Shown piece after piece: positions 1 to 10,049 of a DNA stretch of 64,000 bases. The translations under genes and the position numbers were made by a program. The stretch's first letter is position 1; every line of letters begins with the position of its first letter. The notes beneath the pieces are model-generated. The model was not told where the DNA came from. It saw only the letters and a list, made by a program, of their open reading frames with translations, and did not search any database. The stretch is from CAVRGQ01 sp963720785 (GTDB taxonomy: Bacteria > Actinomycetota > Acidimicrobiia > IMCC26256 > DASPTH01): NCBI GenBank assembly GCA_963720785.1, contig CAVRGQ010000008.1, positions 124,001 to 188,000 on the forward strand. The letters are read 5' to 3'.

Positions 1-393
1 GGTCTTGCCGTGGCTGCCCGCCACGGCGACGGTGGTGCGGGCGGCCACGATGGCGCGCAGCGCGTCGGCGCGGCGCAGCACGGCGACGCCGCGCGCGACC
101 GCGGCCTCCACCTCGGGATTGGTGCGCGGGATCGCGGTGGAGATCACCACCGCGTCGACGTCGGCGGGCAGGTTGGCGGCGTCGTGACCGACCGTGGTGG
201 TGACGCCGAGCGCTCCGAGGCGCTCGAACGCAGCGGACCCGCGCAGGTCGGAACCACTCACCCGGTGCCCCATCCGCGCGAGCACGGTGGCGATCGCGCT
301 CATCCCCGCGCCCCCGACGCCCACGATGTGCACCGCTCGCGGCGACGACAGGTCGAGGTCGATCGCGGTGTCGCGGAGGTGGTCGGGAGTCAT
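1..393 (-). CDS. murC: UDP-N-acetylmuramate--L-alanine ligase MurC, N-terminal part
   Basis: MurC adds L-alanine to UDP-MurNAc, the first amino-acid step of cytoplasmic peptidoglycan precursor synthesis. Only the first 131 residues are inside the window. They show the nucleotide-binding loop VGVGGAGMSAIA near residue 25 and end exactly in the Mur ligase P-loop GSHGKT. The ATG shares the bases ATGA with the murG stop codon, which fixes the start and shows translational coupling. The gene is the last visible member of the dcw operon and is truncated only by the window edge. The identification is firm. Confidence 0.95.
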   Translation of the reverse strand, partial: MTPDHLRDTAIDLDLSSPRAVHIVGVGGAGMSAIATVLARMGHRVSGSDLRGSAAFERLGALGVTTTVGHDAANLPADVDAVVISTAIPRTNPEVEAAVARGVAVLRRADALRAIVAARTTVAVAGSHGKT

Positions 394-1487
394 CGGGTCC
401 CCCGAGCAGTCGCCTCGACGAGGTCGGCGAAGCGCGCGGTGGCGTCGGGGCGCCCGAGCGTGCGGGCCGCCTCCCCCATCGCCGTGCGCCGCGCCGGGTC
501 GGCGAGCAGCGGGTCGAGCGCGGCCGCGAGGCTGGCGCCGTCGAGCGCGTCGTCGCGGATCATCACCGCGGCGTCGGCCGCGACCAGGGCTTCGGCGTTG
601 CGGGTCTGGTGGTCGCCCGGCGCGCCGGGCAGCGGCACCAGCACCGACGGGATCCCGACCGCGGTGAGCTCGGCGGTCATCCCGCCCGAGCGCGACACCA
701 TCACCGCGGCCTCCGTGTACAGCGTGTCCATGTGGTCCTCGAAGCGCACCAACCGGTAGCCGAGCCGGTCACCGGCGGCTCGCAGGCGGGCGAGCCGGTC
801 CGAACTCTCTTCGTAGTCGCGGGCACCGGTGACATGGTGGATCGTGACGTCGTCGCGGTCCCGCCAGCGGTCGTAGAGGTCCAGCGCGGCCCGGTTCAGC
901 GAGCGGGCGCCGAGGCTGCCGCCCACCACCGCGACCACCGGCGGCTCCACCGGGCGGCGCACCACCGCGGCGATCGCGGGGCGGATCGGATTGCCGGTGA
1001 CCACGGCGCCGGGGAGGTCGGTGCCGGGCAGCGTCACCGCGGGCACCGCGCCGAGCCGCACCGCGATGCGGTTCGCCAGGCCAGGGTGGGCGTCGGCCTC
1101 GTGCACGACGACAGGGATGCGCAGCACCCGGGCCGCCACCACGGCGGGCAGCGACGCGTAACCACCCACCCCCACGACGACCGCGGGGCGGCGGCGGCGC
1201 ACGATGCCGAAGGCCTGCACCACGGCGAGGGCCGTGTCCCACAGTGTGCGGGCGTTCTGCAGCAGGCTGCGCGGGTCGACCTTGCGCAGGAGCCCCCGTC
1301 CGGGGAGCAGGTCGATGGAGAAGCCGGCCGCCGGCACCGCAGTCGCCTCGATCCCGCGGCGGGCGCCGACGAAGTGGAGGGCGTCGCGGGCGTGGCCGCG
1401 GGCGACCAGCTCCTCGGCGAGCGCGAGGGCCGGGAACACGTGCCCGCCGGTACCGCCCCCGGCCACGAGGACGTCGGTGCGGGTCAC
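390..1487 (-). CDS. murG: Undecaprenyldiphospho-muramoylpentapeptide beta-N-acetylglucosaminyltransferase MurG
   Basis: MurG transfers GlcNAc from UDP-GlcNAc to lipid I and makes lipid II on the inner face of the membrane. The 365-residue protein has the usual length. It starts with the acceptor-side glycine loop GGGTGGHVFPALALAEEL, then has VGVGGYASLPAV and HEADAHPGLANR in the N-terminal domain and SRSGGMTAEL in the UDP-GlcNAc domain. The GTG start overlaps the ftsW TGA as GTGA, and the stop overlaps murC as ATGA. The same strand reads open far upstream through ftsW in a wrong frame, so the start was set by the overlap and by homology to the MurG N-terminus. Confidence 0.95.
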   Translation of the reverse strand: MTRTDVLVAGGGTGGHVFPALALAEELVARGHARDALHFVGARRGIEATAVPAAGFSIDLLPGRGLLRKVDPRSLLQNARTLWDTALAVVQAFGIVRRRRPAVVVGVGGYASLPAVVAARVLRIPVVVHEADAHPGLANRIAVRLGAVPAVTLPGTDLPGAVVTGNPIRPAIAAVVRRPVEPPVVAVVGGSLGARSLNRAALDLYDRWRDRDDVTIHHVTGARDYEESSDRLARLRAAGDRLGYRLVRFEDHMDTLYTEAAVMVSRSGGMTAELTAVGIPSVLVPLPGAPGDHQTRNAEALVAADAAVMIRDDALDGASLAAALDPLLADPARRTAMGEAARTLGRPDATARFADLVEATARGTR

Positions 1488-2687
1488 CGCGTGGCGGACG
1501 GCGTGCGGCCGCGGCTGGCGACGTTCACCAGGATCCCCGAGGCGAGCATCGTGGTGACCAGCGCCGAGCCCCCGAACGACACGAACGGCAGCGGGATGCC
1601 GGTGACCGGCAGCACGCCGACCACGGCGCCGATGTTGATGACCGCCTGCGCGACGACCCACATCGTCGTACCCGCGGCGAGGAGCGTGCCGAACCGGTCG
1701 GGTGCCCGCAGCGCGGCACGCGTGCCGAGGATGCCGAACACGACGAACAGGCCCATCACCACGAACGCGCCGATCAGGCCGAGCTCCTCGCCGATGATGG
1801 CGAAGATGAAGTCGGTGTGCGCGTTGGGCAGGAAGTTCCACTTCGCCGCGGCTGGCGCCGAGGCCCACGCCGGTGAGCCCGCCGCTCCCGATCGCGATGA
1901 GCGACTGCGCGATCTGGTACCCGGAGTTGCTCGAGTCGGCGAATGGGTGCAGGAACGTGAGCATCCGCTCACGGCGGTAGGGCTCCAACCAGGCGAGCGC
2001 GGTGACCGCGACGATGCCGGCGCCGCCGACCACGAAGAGGTGCTTGGCCCGCACGCCGCCGGCGACGAGCACCGCGATCACGAGGAACGACATCACGAGG
2101 GTGGTGCCGAGGTCGGGCTCCTTCATCACCAGCAGCGCGAAGAGCCCGAGCATCAGCACCACCGGGCGGAGCACGCGGCGCCAGTCGTACAGCTCCTTGC
2201 CCCGTCGGCTCACGATGTCGGCCGTGTACACGAGCAGCGCGAGCTTCGCGATCTCGCTCGGCTGGATGCGGAACATCCCGTAGCCCATCCAGCGGCGCGC
2301 GCCGGACACGTAGATGCCCACGCCGGGCAGTAGCACCAGGCAGAGCAGGATCACGCTCAAGATGAGCAGCGGACGCACCAGGCGCTGCCAATTGTGGTAG
2401 TCGAAGCGGATCGCGAACACGAAGGCTGCGAGCCCCACCACCGTCCACAGCATCTGACGGAGGAAGAAGAACCACGGCGAGCCGTAGTCGGTGAGCGACG
2501 ACACCGACGACGCCGACAGCACCATCACCGCGCCGATCACGTTGAGCACGGCGACGACCGCGACGATGAGGATCGCGTTGGACGAGCGCGTGGTGGCGCG
2601 GCTCGCAGTCGCGGTGCGAGCCGACGTGCTGGCCGCGCGCTTGGCCGCGTGATGGCGGTGCCGGGCGGACGGTGACACTGCGGTCAT
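1484..2687 (-). CDS. ftsW: Lipid II polymerase FtsW (SEDS family), one apparent frameshift
   Basis: FtsW is the septal SEDS glycan polymerase that works with FtsI at the division site. About 400 residues are encoded once one extra base near 1843-1855 is removed. The first part has a basic cytoplasmic tail followed by membrane segments, with SGARRWMGYG, QPSEIAKLALL and KEPDLGTTLVM. The second part, in the shifted frame, continues with LPNAHTDFIFAIIGEELGLI and PFVSFGGSAL, all SEDS hallmarks. The ATG overlaps the murD stop (ATGA) and the stop overlaps murG (GTGA). Both halves are intact, so a sequencing indel is more likely than a pseudogene. Confidence 0.92.
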
Positions 2688-4028
2688 GCCGGTACCTCCG
2701 TGAGTGCCTGGACTTCGCGGGCGAAGTCGTCGCCGCGGGCGCCGTAGTTCTCGTACCAGTCGAACGACGCACACGCGGGCGACAGGAGCACGGCGTCGCC
2801 GGGGCGCGCCGCCCGGGCTGCCGCGAGCACCGCGTCGTGCATGGACCCGGCGCGCGTGACCGGTGCGGCGCCGTCGAAGGCCGCGACCACCTCGTCGGCG
2901 GCGTCACCGATCGCGATCACCGCGCGCAGGCGCGGCGCGAACTCACGCAGCGCGCCCAGATCGAGCGCCTTGTTGCGACCACCGGCGATCAGCACCGCGG
3001 ACTCGAATCCGCGCAGCGCGCCGGCGGTGGCGTGCGGGTTGGTGGCCTTGGAGTCGTCGTACCAGCGCACACCGCCCACCTCGCGCACCAGCTGCACGCG
3101 GTGCGGGAGGCCGGCGAACGTCGCGAGGGTGGCGGTGACCGCGTCGGCTGTCGCCCCGGCGCCGAGCGCGGCGACCGCGGCCGCCGAGCGCGTTGCCGCG
3201 GTCGTGCGGCGCGTGCGACGCGGGCGCGGGCGCGATGGGCCCGTCGGGGCCCACGAGCATCTCACCGAGCACGCCGTAGCCGCCCTTGCTCGGCTCGCCC
3301 ACCGAGTAGCGGGCGAGCCGACCGGGGGCGGCGGCCCCGATGCGGTCGGCGACCGGGTCGTCGGCGTTCACCACCGCGAGCGCGTGCTCGCCCTGGTGTT
3401 CGAAGATGCGGCCCTTCGCGGCGGCGTAGGCGTCGAACGTGCCGTGCCAGTCGAGGTGGTCCTCGGCGACGTTGAGCAGCACCGCGACGTCGGGCGCGAA
3501 GACCGACGTGGTGAACGCGAGCTGGAACGACGACACCTCGGCGACGATCACGTCGACGGCGTCGCCCGCCGCCTCGATCAGCGGACGCCCGATGTTGCCG
3601 GCCGCGACGCTGCGCAGGCCCGCCGCCCTCAGCACGAGGTCGACGAGGGTGGTGACGGTGGTCTTGCCGTTGGTGCCGGTGACCGCGACCAACTTGGGCG
3701 CGTCGGGCCGGGCGCGCAGGCGCGCCGCGGCGAGGTCGATCTCGGAGCGCACGGGGATGCCGGCGGCGTCGGCCGCGGCGATCGCCGGGTGGTCGGGGTG
3801 CACGCCCGGGCTCGGCACCACGAGGTCGCAGCTGCGCCCGAGGGTCGCCGCGCTCTCGGCCGACGGTCGCTCGACCACTTCGGCGCCCAGTGACCGCACC
3901 GCGTGCGCGCGTTCGGCGAACGCGGGGCCGGGCGAGTCCTCGAGCACGGTGACCTCGTGGCCCGCCGCGCGCGTGTACTCCACGACCGAGAGCCCGGTGG
4001 CGGCGAGACCGACGACGAGGACGTCCAT
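2684..4028 (-). CDS. murD: UDP-N-acetylmuramoylalanine--D-glutamate ligase MurD, one apparent frameshift
   Basis: MurD adds D-glutamate to UDP-MurNAc-L-Ala in the cytoplasm. The reading frame starts with a Rossmann-like domain (MDVLVVGLAATG), then the central P-loop VAVTGTNGKTTVTTLV near residue 115 and the Mur signature NVAEDHLDWHG. The C-terminal domain (YDDSKATNPHAT, SPACASFDWYENY) lies in another frame. One extra G near 3184, in the stretch encoding NALAAAVAALGAG, reconciles the two and gives 447 residues, normal for MurD. The ATG shares one base with the mraY stop. The indel is probably a read error, because no conserved block is lost. Confidence 0.92.
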
Positions 4029-5078
4029 CAGCCCCGCGCTCCCGGGAAGGCGCGGATGAAGTCGGAGTAGAAGAAGCCGAGGCCGAGCGCCACGAGCAGG
4101 CCCGCGAACAGCCAGAAGCGCACGATCACCGTGAACTCCGGCCAGCCCCCCACCTCGAAGTGATGATGGATGGGCGCCATGCGCAACACGCGCCGGTGGA
4201 ACACCCGGTACGAGATCACCTGCGCGATCACACTCATCGTCTCGAACACGTAGAGGCCGCCCAGGATCGGCAGCAGCAGGATCGTCTGCGTGAGCAGCGC
4301 CAGGCCGGCCATCGCGGCGCCGAGCGCCAGCGAGCCGACGTCGCCCATGAACACCTGCGCGGGCGCGGCGTTCCACCACAGGAACCCGAGGCAGGCGCCC
4401 ATCATCGCGGCCGCGACGACGGCGAGGTCGAGCGAGCCCGCGGCCAGTGTGCCGTAGATGTGCGGGTGGCGGAACTGCCAGAACGCGATGATCACGAACG
4501 CTCCGAACACCATCGCGGCGGAGCCGGCCGCGAGGCCGTCCATGCCGTCGGTGAGGTTCACCGCGTTCGAGAAGCCGTACACGAAGAACACGGCGACCGC
4601 GAACCAGACCACGCCGGCCAGGTGGAGGTCGAGCGACCGGGCGAACGACAGGTCGGTGGAGACGTTGACCCAGTTCAGCGCGAGCAGCGCGAACCCGGTG
4701 GCGACGATGAGTTGCCCGCCCGTCTTGCCCCGCTTGCGCAGGCCGAGGTTGCGGCCGCGGCGCACCCCGAGGTAGTCGTCGACGAACCCGACGATCGCCA
4801 TGCCCACGATCAACGCGATCAGCGCGACGCCGTCGCGCGGCGAAGCGGATCTGCTCGGTGCGCACGTGGGCGACCATGTAGCCGATCACCGCGCTGCCCA
4901 CGATCGCGATGCCGCCCATGGTGGGCGTGCCCGCCTTCTGCACGTGCGGGTGCGCGAACGGTCCGTCGTCGCGGATCTGCTGACCGATGCCGCGCCTGCG
5001 CAGGATGCGGATGATGAGCGGCGTGCCCAGGATGCTGAGGAAGAAGGCGACGGCCATGCCGACGAGCAGCGCGATCAC
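4028..5078 (-). CDS. mraY: Phospho-N-acetylmuramoyl-pentapeptide transferase MraY, one apparent frameshift
   Basis: MraY is an integral membrane enzyme that transfers phospho-MurNAc-pentapeptide to undecaprenyl phosphate and makes lipid I. The N-terminal segment has the first helix (VIALLVGMAVAFFLSILG) and KAGTPTMGGIAIV. The main segment has FVDDYLGV, NLTDGMDGLAAG, VFMGDVGSLALG and the HHHFE cluster. These are the catalytic aspartates and histidines of the family. One extra base near 4834-4842, between RTEQIRFAA and GVALIALIVGM, must be removed to give about 349 residues. The GTG start overlaps the murF stop as GTGA. No residue of the active site is missing. Confidence 0.93.
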
Positions 5079-6483
5079 GGGGCCACCGGCCCCTCGTCCG
5101 CGGGCGCGGCGTCGAGCACGCGGGCGACGGCCTCGAGCCCCACCGCCCGGCTGCCCTTGACCAGCACGACGTCGCGGTCGTGCACCATCGGCGCCACGAG
5201 CGCGCCGGCGGCGTCGGCGTCGGCGACCTCGTACACCTCGATCGCACCCGCCGCGCGGGCGGCGGCCGCCGCCGGCGCGGCCTCGGCGCCCACCACGACG
5301 AGCACGTCGATGCCCCGCTCCGCGACCAGGCGGCCGAGGGCGGCGTGTTCCGCTTCGCTGAGGTCGCCGAGCTCGAGCATCGCGCCGAGCACCGCGATGC
5401 GCCGACCGGTGGTGTTCACCTGGGCGAGCGCGCCGACCGCGGCGGTGGTGGACGACGGGTTCGCGTTGTAGGAGTCGTCGATCACCAGTGCGCCCGACGG
5501 CGCCCGGCTGACCTCCATGCGCCACGGCGCGGGCTCCACTGCGGCGAGGCTCTCCGCCAGCTCGGGGAATGGCACGCCGTGGGCGAGACCGACTGCAGCG
5601 GCCAGCGCCGCGTTGGTGACCTGGTGGGCGCCGCGCACCGCGAGGCGCACCGACCCGCTCCCCCAGGGGGTCTCGAGCAGGAAGGTGGGGCGCAGCTCGT
5701 CGTCGAGCTCGATGTCGTGGGCCCGCAGGTCGGCGCCGGGGTTCGCGCTGACGGTGACGACCCGCGCCGAGGTGCGGGCCACGAGACCGGGGGTGAACGG
5801 GTCGTCGGCATCGAGCACTGCGAGGCCCTGAGCCTCGAGCGCCTCGAGCAGCTCGCCCTTGGTGCGGGCGACGCCTTCGGGCCCGCCGAGCAACCCCGCG
5901 TGGGCCATGCCGATCCGGGTGATGACCCCCACCGTGGGACGGGCGATCACGCACAGCTCGGCGATGTTGCCCGGGAAGCGGGCGCCCATCTCGAGCACCA
6001 CCGCCTCGGCGCCGTCGGGTGCGTGCAGCAGCGTGAGCGGGAGACCCGCCTCGTTGTTGAACGAACCCGGGCTCGCGTGGACGGAGAAACGCGGCGCGAG
6101 CGCGGCCGCGGTGAGATCCTTGGTGCCGGTCTTGCCGACCGAGCCGGTGATACCGACCACGGGCCCGCGGTCCAGCGACGAGCGCGCGACGCTCGCGAGC
6201 CGCTGCAGCGCGCTCAGCGGGTCGGGCACCTGCACGACCGCCTGCCCCGCACCCGGCGTGACCCCGGTGAGCTCCCGGCCCACCAGCGCGATCGTCGCTC
6301 CGCGCGTGAGCGCGTCGTGCACGAAGTCGTGGCCGTCGCGCGCGGCGACCAGGGCCACGAAGCACGCACCCCGCGCGAGCACGCGCGAGTCGATGGCGAA
6401 CGACGTGCAGCGCGCGCGTCGGGGTCCCCCGCGACGACGGTACCGCCGGTGACCGACGCGATCTCGCGTGCGCTCACCGCCAT
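5075..6483 (-). CDS. murF: UDP-N-acetylmuramoyl-tripeptide--D-alanyl-D-alanine ligase MurF, one apparent frameshift
   Basis: MurF attaches the D-Ala-D-Ala dipeptide to the UDP-MurNAc tripeptide. The protein of about 469 residues has the ATP loop GITGSVGKTGTKDL near residue 114, FNNEAGLPLTLL, and the C-terminal domain block VIDDSYNANPSSTTAAV. The first 24 residues (MAVSAREIASVTGGTVVAG onward) are in a different frame. A single base is missing in the alternating GC run near 6411-6420. The ATG lies 10 bases inside the end of murE, in keeping with the tight packing of the operon. This is one of the few indels here that is a deletion. Confidence 0.92.
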
Positions 6484-8003
6484 CCGAGTGCTCCCAGAGC
6501 GTCGCGTGCGACCACGCGGTCGTCGAACGGCACGGTGACCCCACCGGCGGTCTGACCCGACTCGTGGCCCTTGCCCGCGATCAGGACGACGTCGCCGGGC
6601 TGCGCGGCGTGCAGGGCGAGGCCGATGGCCGCGCGCCGGTCGAGCTCGACGGTGGCGGTGGCCCCCGCGTGCGCCACCCCTGCCAACGCGGCGGTGGCGA
6701 TCGACTGCGGGTCCTCCGAACGGGGGTTGTCGGAGGTCACGAACACCACGTCGGCGCCCCGGCCGGCGGCCTCGCCCATGAGCGGGCGCTTGGCCGCGTC
6801 GCGGTCGCCGCCGCACCCGAACACCACCACGACGCGACCGCCACCTCCGTGGGCGGCAGCGCCGGCGATGTCGCGGCCGGCGGCCAGTGCCCGCCCGAGT
6901 GCGTCGGGGGTGTGGGCGTAGTCGACCAGCACGGTGAAGGGCTGACCGGCGTCGACCCGCTCCATGCGGCCGGGCACGGTGAGCGGCGCGCCGAGGCCGG
7001 CGACCACCGCATCGAAAGCGAATCCCGCGGCGAGCGCGGTGGCGGCTGCGGCGAGCGCGTTGGACACGTTGAACTCGCCGACGAGCGGCGACGCGATCGG
7101 CGCGCGGGCTTCCGTGCGGGTGTCGACGAGCACGAAGGAGTTGCCGCGTGCACCGAACACGACGTCGGTGGCGCGCACCTGCGCACGATCGCCGGTGCCG
7201 TAGGTGATCACGACCGGCGCGTCCTCGACATCCCGCAGCCGGGCGACGAGCGCGCGACCGTGGTCGTCGTCGACGTTGACCGCGGCCGCGGGCGCGAAGC
7301 GCGTGTCGAACAGCGCAGCCTTGGCGTCGAAGTAGGCGTCGATCGTGCCGTGGTAGTCGAGGTGCTCGTGGGTGAGGTTGGTGAAGCACACCGCGGCGAA
7401 GCGTGTGCCGTCGATGCGGTGCTGGTCGATCGCGTGCGACGACACCTCCATCGCCACCACGCCCGCGCCGGCGTCGCGCATGTGCGCGAGCAGCGCCTGG
7501 AGGTCGTCGGCCTCCGGCGTGGTGTGCTCCGACGCGCCTCCCGAGATTCGGACGGATTCGTCGCCGAGACGCGCGCCCACGGTGCCGATCACCGCGGCCC
7601 GCTCCCCCGCCGCGACCCCGATCGCCTCGAGCAGGTAGGTGGTGGTCGTCTTGCCGTTGGTGCCGGTGACGCCGAGGCAGCGCATCGCCGTGGACGGGTC
7701 GCCGTGCAGCCGCGCCGCGAGCGGTCCGAGGGCCGCGCGCACGCTCGGCACGCACGCCTGCGCGATCTCGGGCCCGATCCCGTGCCCGATCCCGAGCGGT
7801 CGTTCGGTGAGCAGCGCCACGGCGCCCGCGGCCACCGCGTCGGCCGCGAAGTCGTGGCCGTCGGCGAGCGCGCCGGGGATGCACGCGAAGCACGTGCCGG
7901 GGGTGACCCGGCGACTGTCGTGGGTGAGATCGGTGACCTCGACCGACGGATCCCCACTGAGCTCCGCCCCGGCGAGGCCGTCGACGAGGTGCTGCCAGCG
8001 CAC
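6474..8003 (-). CDS. murE: UDP-N-acetylmuramoyl-L-alanyl-D-glutamate--2,6-diaminopimelate ligase MurE
   Basis: MurE adds the third stem-peptide residue. The 509-residue form starts at a GTG (8003) preceded by GAAAGGA at good spacing. The same frame is open to 8132, but that extension is not homologous-looking. The P-loop GTNGKTTTTYLLEAIG is near residue 116, and MEVSSHAI and NLTHEHLDYHG follow. The substrate motif DNPRSEDP near residue 425 is the form known in meso-diaminopimelate-adding MurE, in contrast to lysine-adding enzymes, so a DAP-type wall is predicted. There is a 141-base gap to ftsI, the longest inside this cluster apart from the one around the rsmH leader. Confidence 0.93.
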   Translation of the reverse strand: MRWQHLVDGLAGAELSGDPSVEVTDLTHDSRRVTPGTCFACIPGALADGHDFAADAVAAGAVALLTERPLGIGHGIGPEIAQACVPSVRAALGPLAARLHGDPSTAMRCLGVTGTNGKTTTTYLLEAIGVAAGERAAVIGTVGARLGDESVRISGGASEHTTPEADDLQALLAHMRDAGAGVVAMEVSSHAIDQHRIDGTRFAAVCFTNLTHEHLDYHGTIDAYFDAKAALFDTRFAPAAAVNVDDDHGRALVARLRDVEDAPVVITYGTGDRAQVRATDVVFGARGNSFVLVDTRTEARAPIASPLVGEFNVSNALAAAATALAAGFAFDAVVAGLGAPLTVPGRMERVDAGQPFTVLVDYAHTPDALGRALAAGRDIAGAAAHGGGGRVVVVFGCGGDRDAAKRPLMGEAAGRGADVVFVTSDNPRSEDPQSIATAALAGVAHAGATATVELDRRAAIGLALHAAQPGDVVLIAGKGHESGQTAGGVTVPFDDRVVARDALGALGWR

Positions 8004-8144
8004 GCGCGCCCGTCCTTTCGGGGTGTGGCCGATCTGGAGGGGCTCGGCTCTCGGATCGTTCACGGGAACGGCGTCAGGGTACCGGCCACCAGCAGGTGAT
8101 CCGGGGCACGGGAGCAGGGTCGCAGCCGGCATCGGTCGGCCCGC

Positions 8145-10049
8145 TCAGCCCGACGTCGGGACACGCTCGTAGGTCAGCGCGAACTGCATGACCTGCTTGA
8201 ACACGGGAGCGGCGGTGTCGGCACCGAAGATGCTGCCGGTGGGCGCGTCCATCACCACGATCGCCGCGAGGCGCGGGTTGTCGGCGGGCGCGAACCCGGC
8301 GAACGACGCCATGTACTCGCCGGTGTTGTACGGCGCCTTCGCCGCGGTGCCTGTCTTGCCCGCAACCGGGTAGCCAGGAATCGCGGCCTTCGCCCCGGTA
8401 CCGACGTCGACCACCTGCTTGAGCATTCCGGTGACCTTCGTGGCGGTGTCGGACGAGATCACCTGGCGCGGCGCGGCGAGCGGCTCGTCGTGGCGGTTGC
8501 CCCGCGCGTCGACCGTTGCCGCCACCATGCGGGGCGGGCGGGCGAGCCCGCCGTTGGCGACCGTCGCGTACACGTCGAGCATCTGGAGCGCAGTGACGCC
8601 GATGCTGTAGCCGATCGGGATCGACGCCATCGACGTGTCGTTGTACTGGCTCAGGGGCAGGATGAGGCCGGCCGACTCGCCCGGCAGGTTCACGCCGGTC
8701 GTGTGCCCGAAGCCGAACGCCTGCAGGTAGTGGTCGAAGCGCTGCGAGCCGAGCATCTTCGCGATGCGGATCGTGCCGACGTTCGACGAGTAGGCGAGGA
8801 TGTCGGTGACCGACATCGTCGACGAGTGGTCCTCGGCGTCGTTGTAGGTCGCGTCACCGATCGTGTACGACTGCCCGATGTCGTTGAACACGGTGTCGGG
8901 CGCGACCACGCCTTCCTGGATCGCGCCGGACATCGTGATGACCTTGTTCGTGGAGCCGGGCTCGTAGACGCTCGCCACCGGGCGGTTGCTCTCCGTTGCC
9001 GACGCGGTGTGCACCGGTTCGGTGTCGCTCGCGCCGTCGACGCTCGCCATCGCGAGCACGTCGCCGGTCTGCACGTCCATCACGATCGCGATACCGCCCT
9101 TGGCGCCCGCGTTGGTGACGCCCTGCAGCAGCGCCTCTTCCGTGTTCCACTGCAGCGACTGGTCGATGGTGAGCACGAGGTCCTGCCCGCGCTCCGCGGC
9201 CTTCACCTGACGCTGCCCACCGGGGATGTCATTGCCCTGCGGGTCGCGCTCGACCTGCGCCTTGCCGGCGACGCCGGTCATCGCCTTGTCGAACTGGTAC
9301 TCGATGCCGCCGAGGCCGGTGTTGTCGGTGCCGACCATGCCGATCACCGGCGCGGCGAGCGCGCCCGACGGGTAGTAGCGCTTCGACTCCGACGTGTACG
9401 ACAGGCCGGCGAGGTGCAGCGCCTTGACCTTCTTCACCGTCTCGTCGTCGACCTTGCGCGCGACGTACGCGAAGCGACTCCCCGCCACCGACAGGCGCGC
9501 CTGGAGCTGCAGCTCGTCGGTGTTCACGATCGGCGCGAGCTTCGCCGCGTAGCCGATCGGGTCCTTGATCACCTTCGGGTCGGCGACGATCGTGGTCTGC
9601 GGCACCGACACCGCAAGGACGCGCCCGGTGCGGTCGAAGATGGAGCCACGGTCCGCGGGGAGCGTGACCGTGCGCACGCGCTGGCCGAGCCCGAGGCTCG
9701 ACAGGTGCTTCGTGTCGCGCGTCTGGAGCTGGAACAGACGGAAGCCGATGCCGCCGAACGCCAGCATCATCGCGACGAGGAGCCCGATCAGGCGCAGGCG
9801 AACCGGGGGCGCACCCCGCGAGACACCACCGCCGCCGCCACCGCCGCGGCGCGGCTGGGTGCGGGGAGCCGGCGGCTTCGCGCGACCGTGACCCGATCCG
9901 GCACCCGATCCCGACCGCGCGGTCGCCGCGCGCGCCGAGCCCGCACGGGCGTGCGTGCGGGCGGGGTGGGGGCGGGCGGGTCGGCGTGCCGGCGCGGCAC
10001 GCGCCCCACGAGGATCCCGACCGCGAGGGTCACGGCTGCTCGTTGCCAA
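8145..10049 (-). CDS. ftsI: Septal class B penicillin-binding protein (FtsI/PBP3-like transpeptidase)
   Basis: This is the septal peptidoglycan transpeptidase that pairs with FtsW. The 634-residue protein begins with about 80 residues rich in Arg, Ala and Gly, which should stay in the cytoplasm. One membrane helix follows near residues 83-105, and then the dimerisation domain with the ADRGSIFDRTG motif. The penicillin-binding motifs are all visible: EPGSTNK with the active serine near residue 365, YSSN near 421 and GKTGT near 565. It overlaps the preceding ftsL-like gene by 20 bases. The long basic N-terminal tail is common in actinobacterial PBPs, and its length depends on the chosen start. 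Confidence 0.93.
   Translation of the reverse strand: MATSSRDPRGRDPRGARAAPARRPARPHPARTHARAGSARAATARSGSGAGSGHGRAKPPAPRTQPRRGGGGGGGVSRGAPPVRLRLIGLLVAMMLAFGGIGFRLFQLQTRDTKHLSSLGLGQRVRTVTLPADRGSIFDRTGRVLAVSVPQTTIVADPKVIKDPIGYAAKLAPIVNTDELQLQARLSVAGSRFAYVARKVDDETVKKVKALHLAGLSYTSESKRYYPSGALAAPVIGMVGTDNTGLGGIEYQFDKAMTGVAGKAQVERDPQGNDIPGGQRQVKAAERGQDLVLTIDQSLQWNTEEALLQGVTNAGAKGGIAIVMDVQTGDVLAMASVDGASDTEPVHTASATESNRPVASVYEPGSTNKVITMSGAIQEGVVAPDTVFNDIGQSYTIGDATYNDAEDHSSTMSVTDILAYSSNVGTIRIAKMLGSQRFDHYLQAFGFGHTTGVNLPGESAGLILPLSQYNDTSMASIPIGYSIGVTALQMLDVYATVANGGLARPPRMVAATVDARGNRHDEPLAAPRQVISSDTATKVTGMLKQVVDVGTGAKAAIPGYPVAGKTGTAAKAPYNTGEYMASFAGFAPADNPRLAAIVVMDAPTGSIFGADTAAPVFKQVMQFALTYERVPTSG

Noticed and set aside
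1843..1855. Programmed ribosomal frameshifting in ftsW and other genes
   Set aside because: No slippery heptamers or downstream pseudoknots were seen, and the sites are in unrelated genes and in both directions.
390..2774. A 794-codon minus-strand frame that seems to fuse FtsW to MurG
   Set aside because: The middle third is out-of-frame translation of ftsW. The true ftsW end is in another frame and overlaps murG as GTGA.
2943..6365. A 1140-codon minus-strand frame over murF, mraY and murD
   Set aside because: It contains correct-frame pieces of mraY and murD linked by out-of-frame murF. It reflects the single-base shifts.
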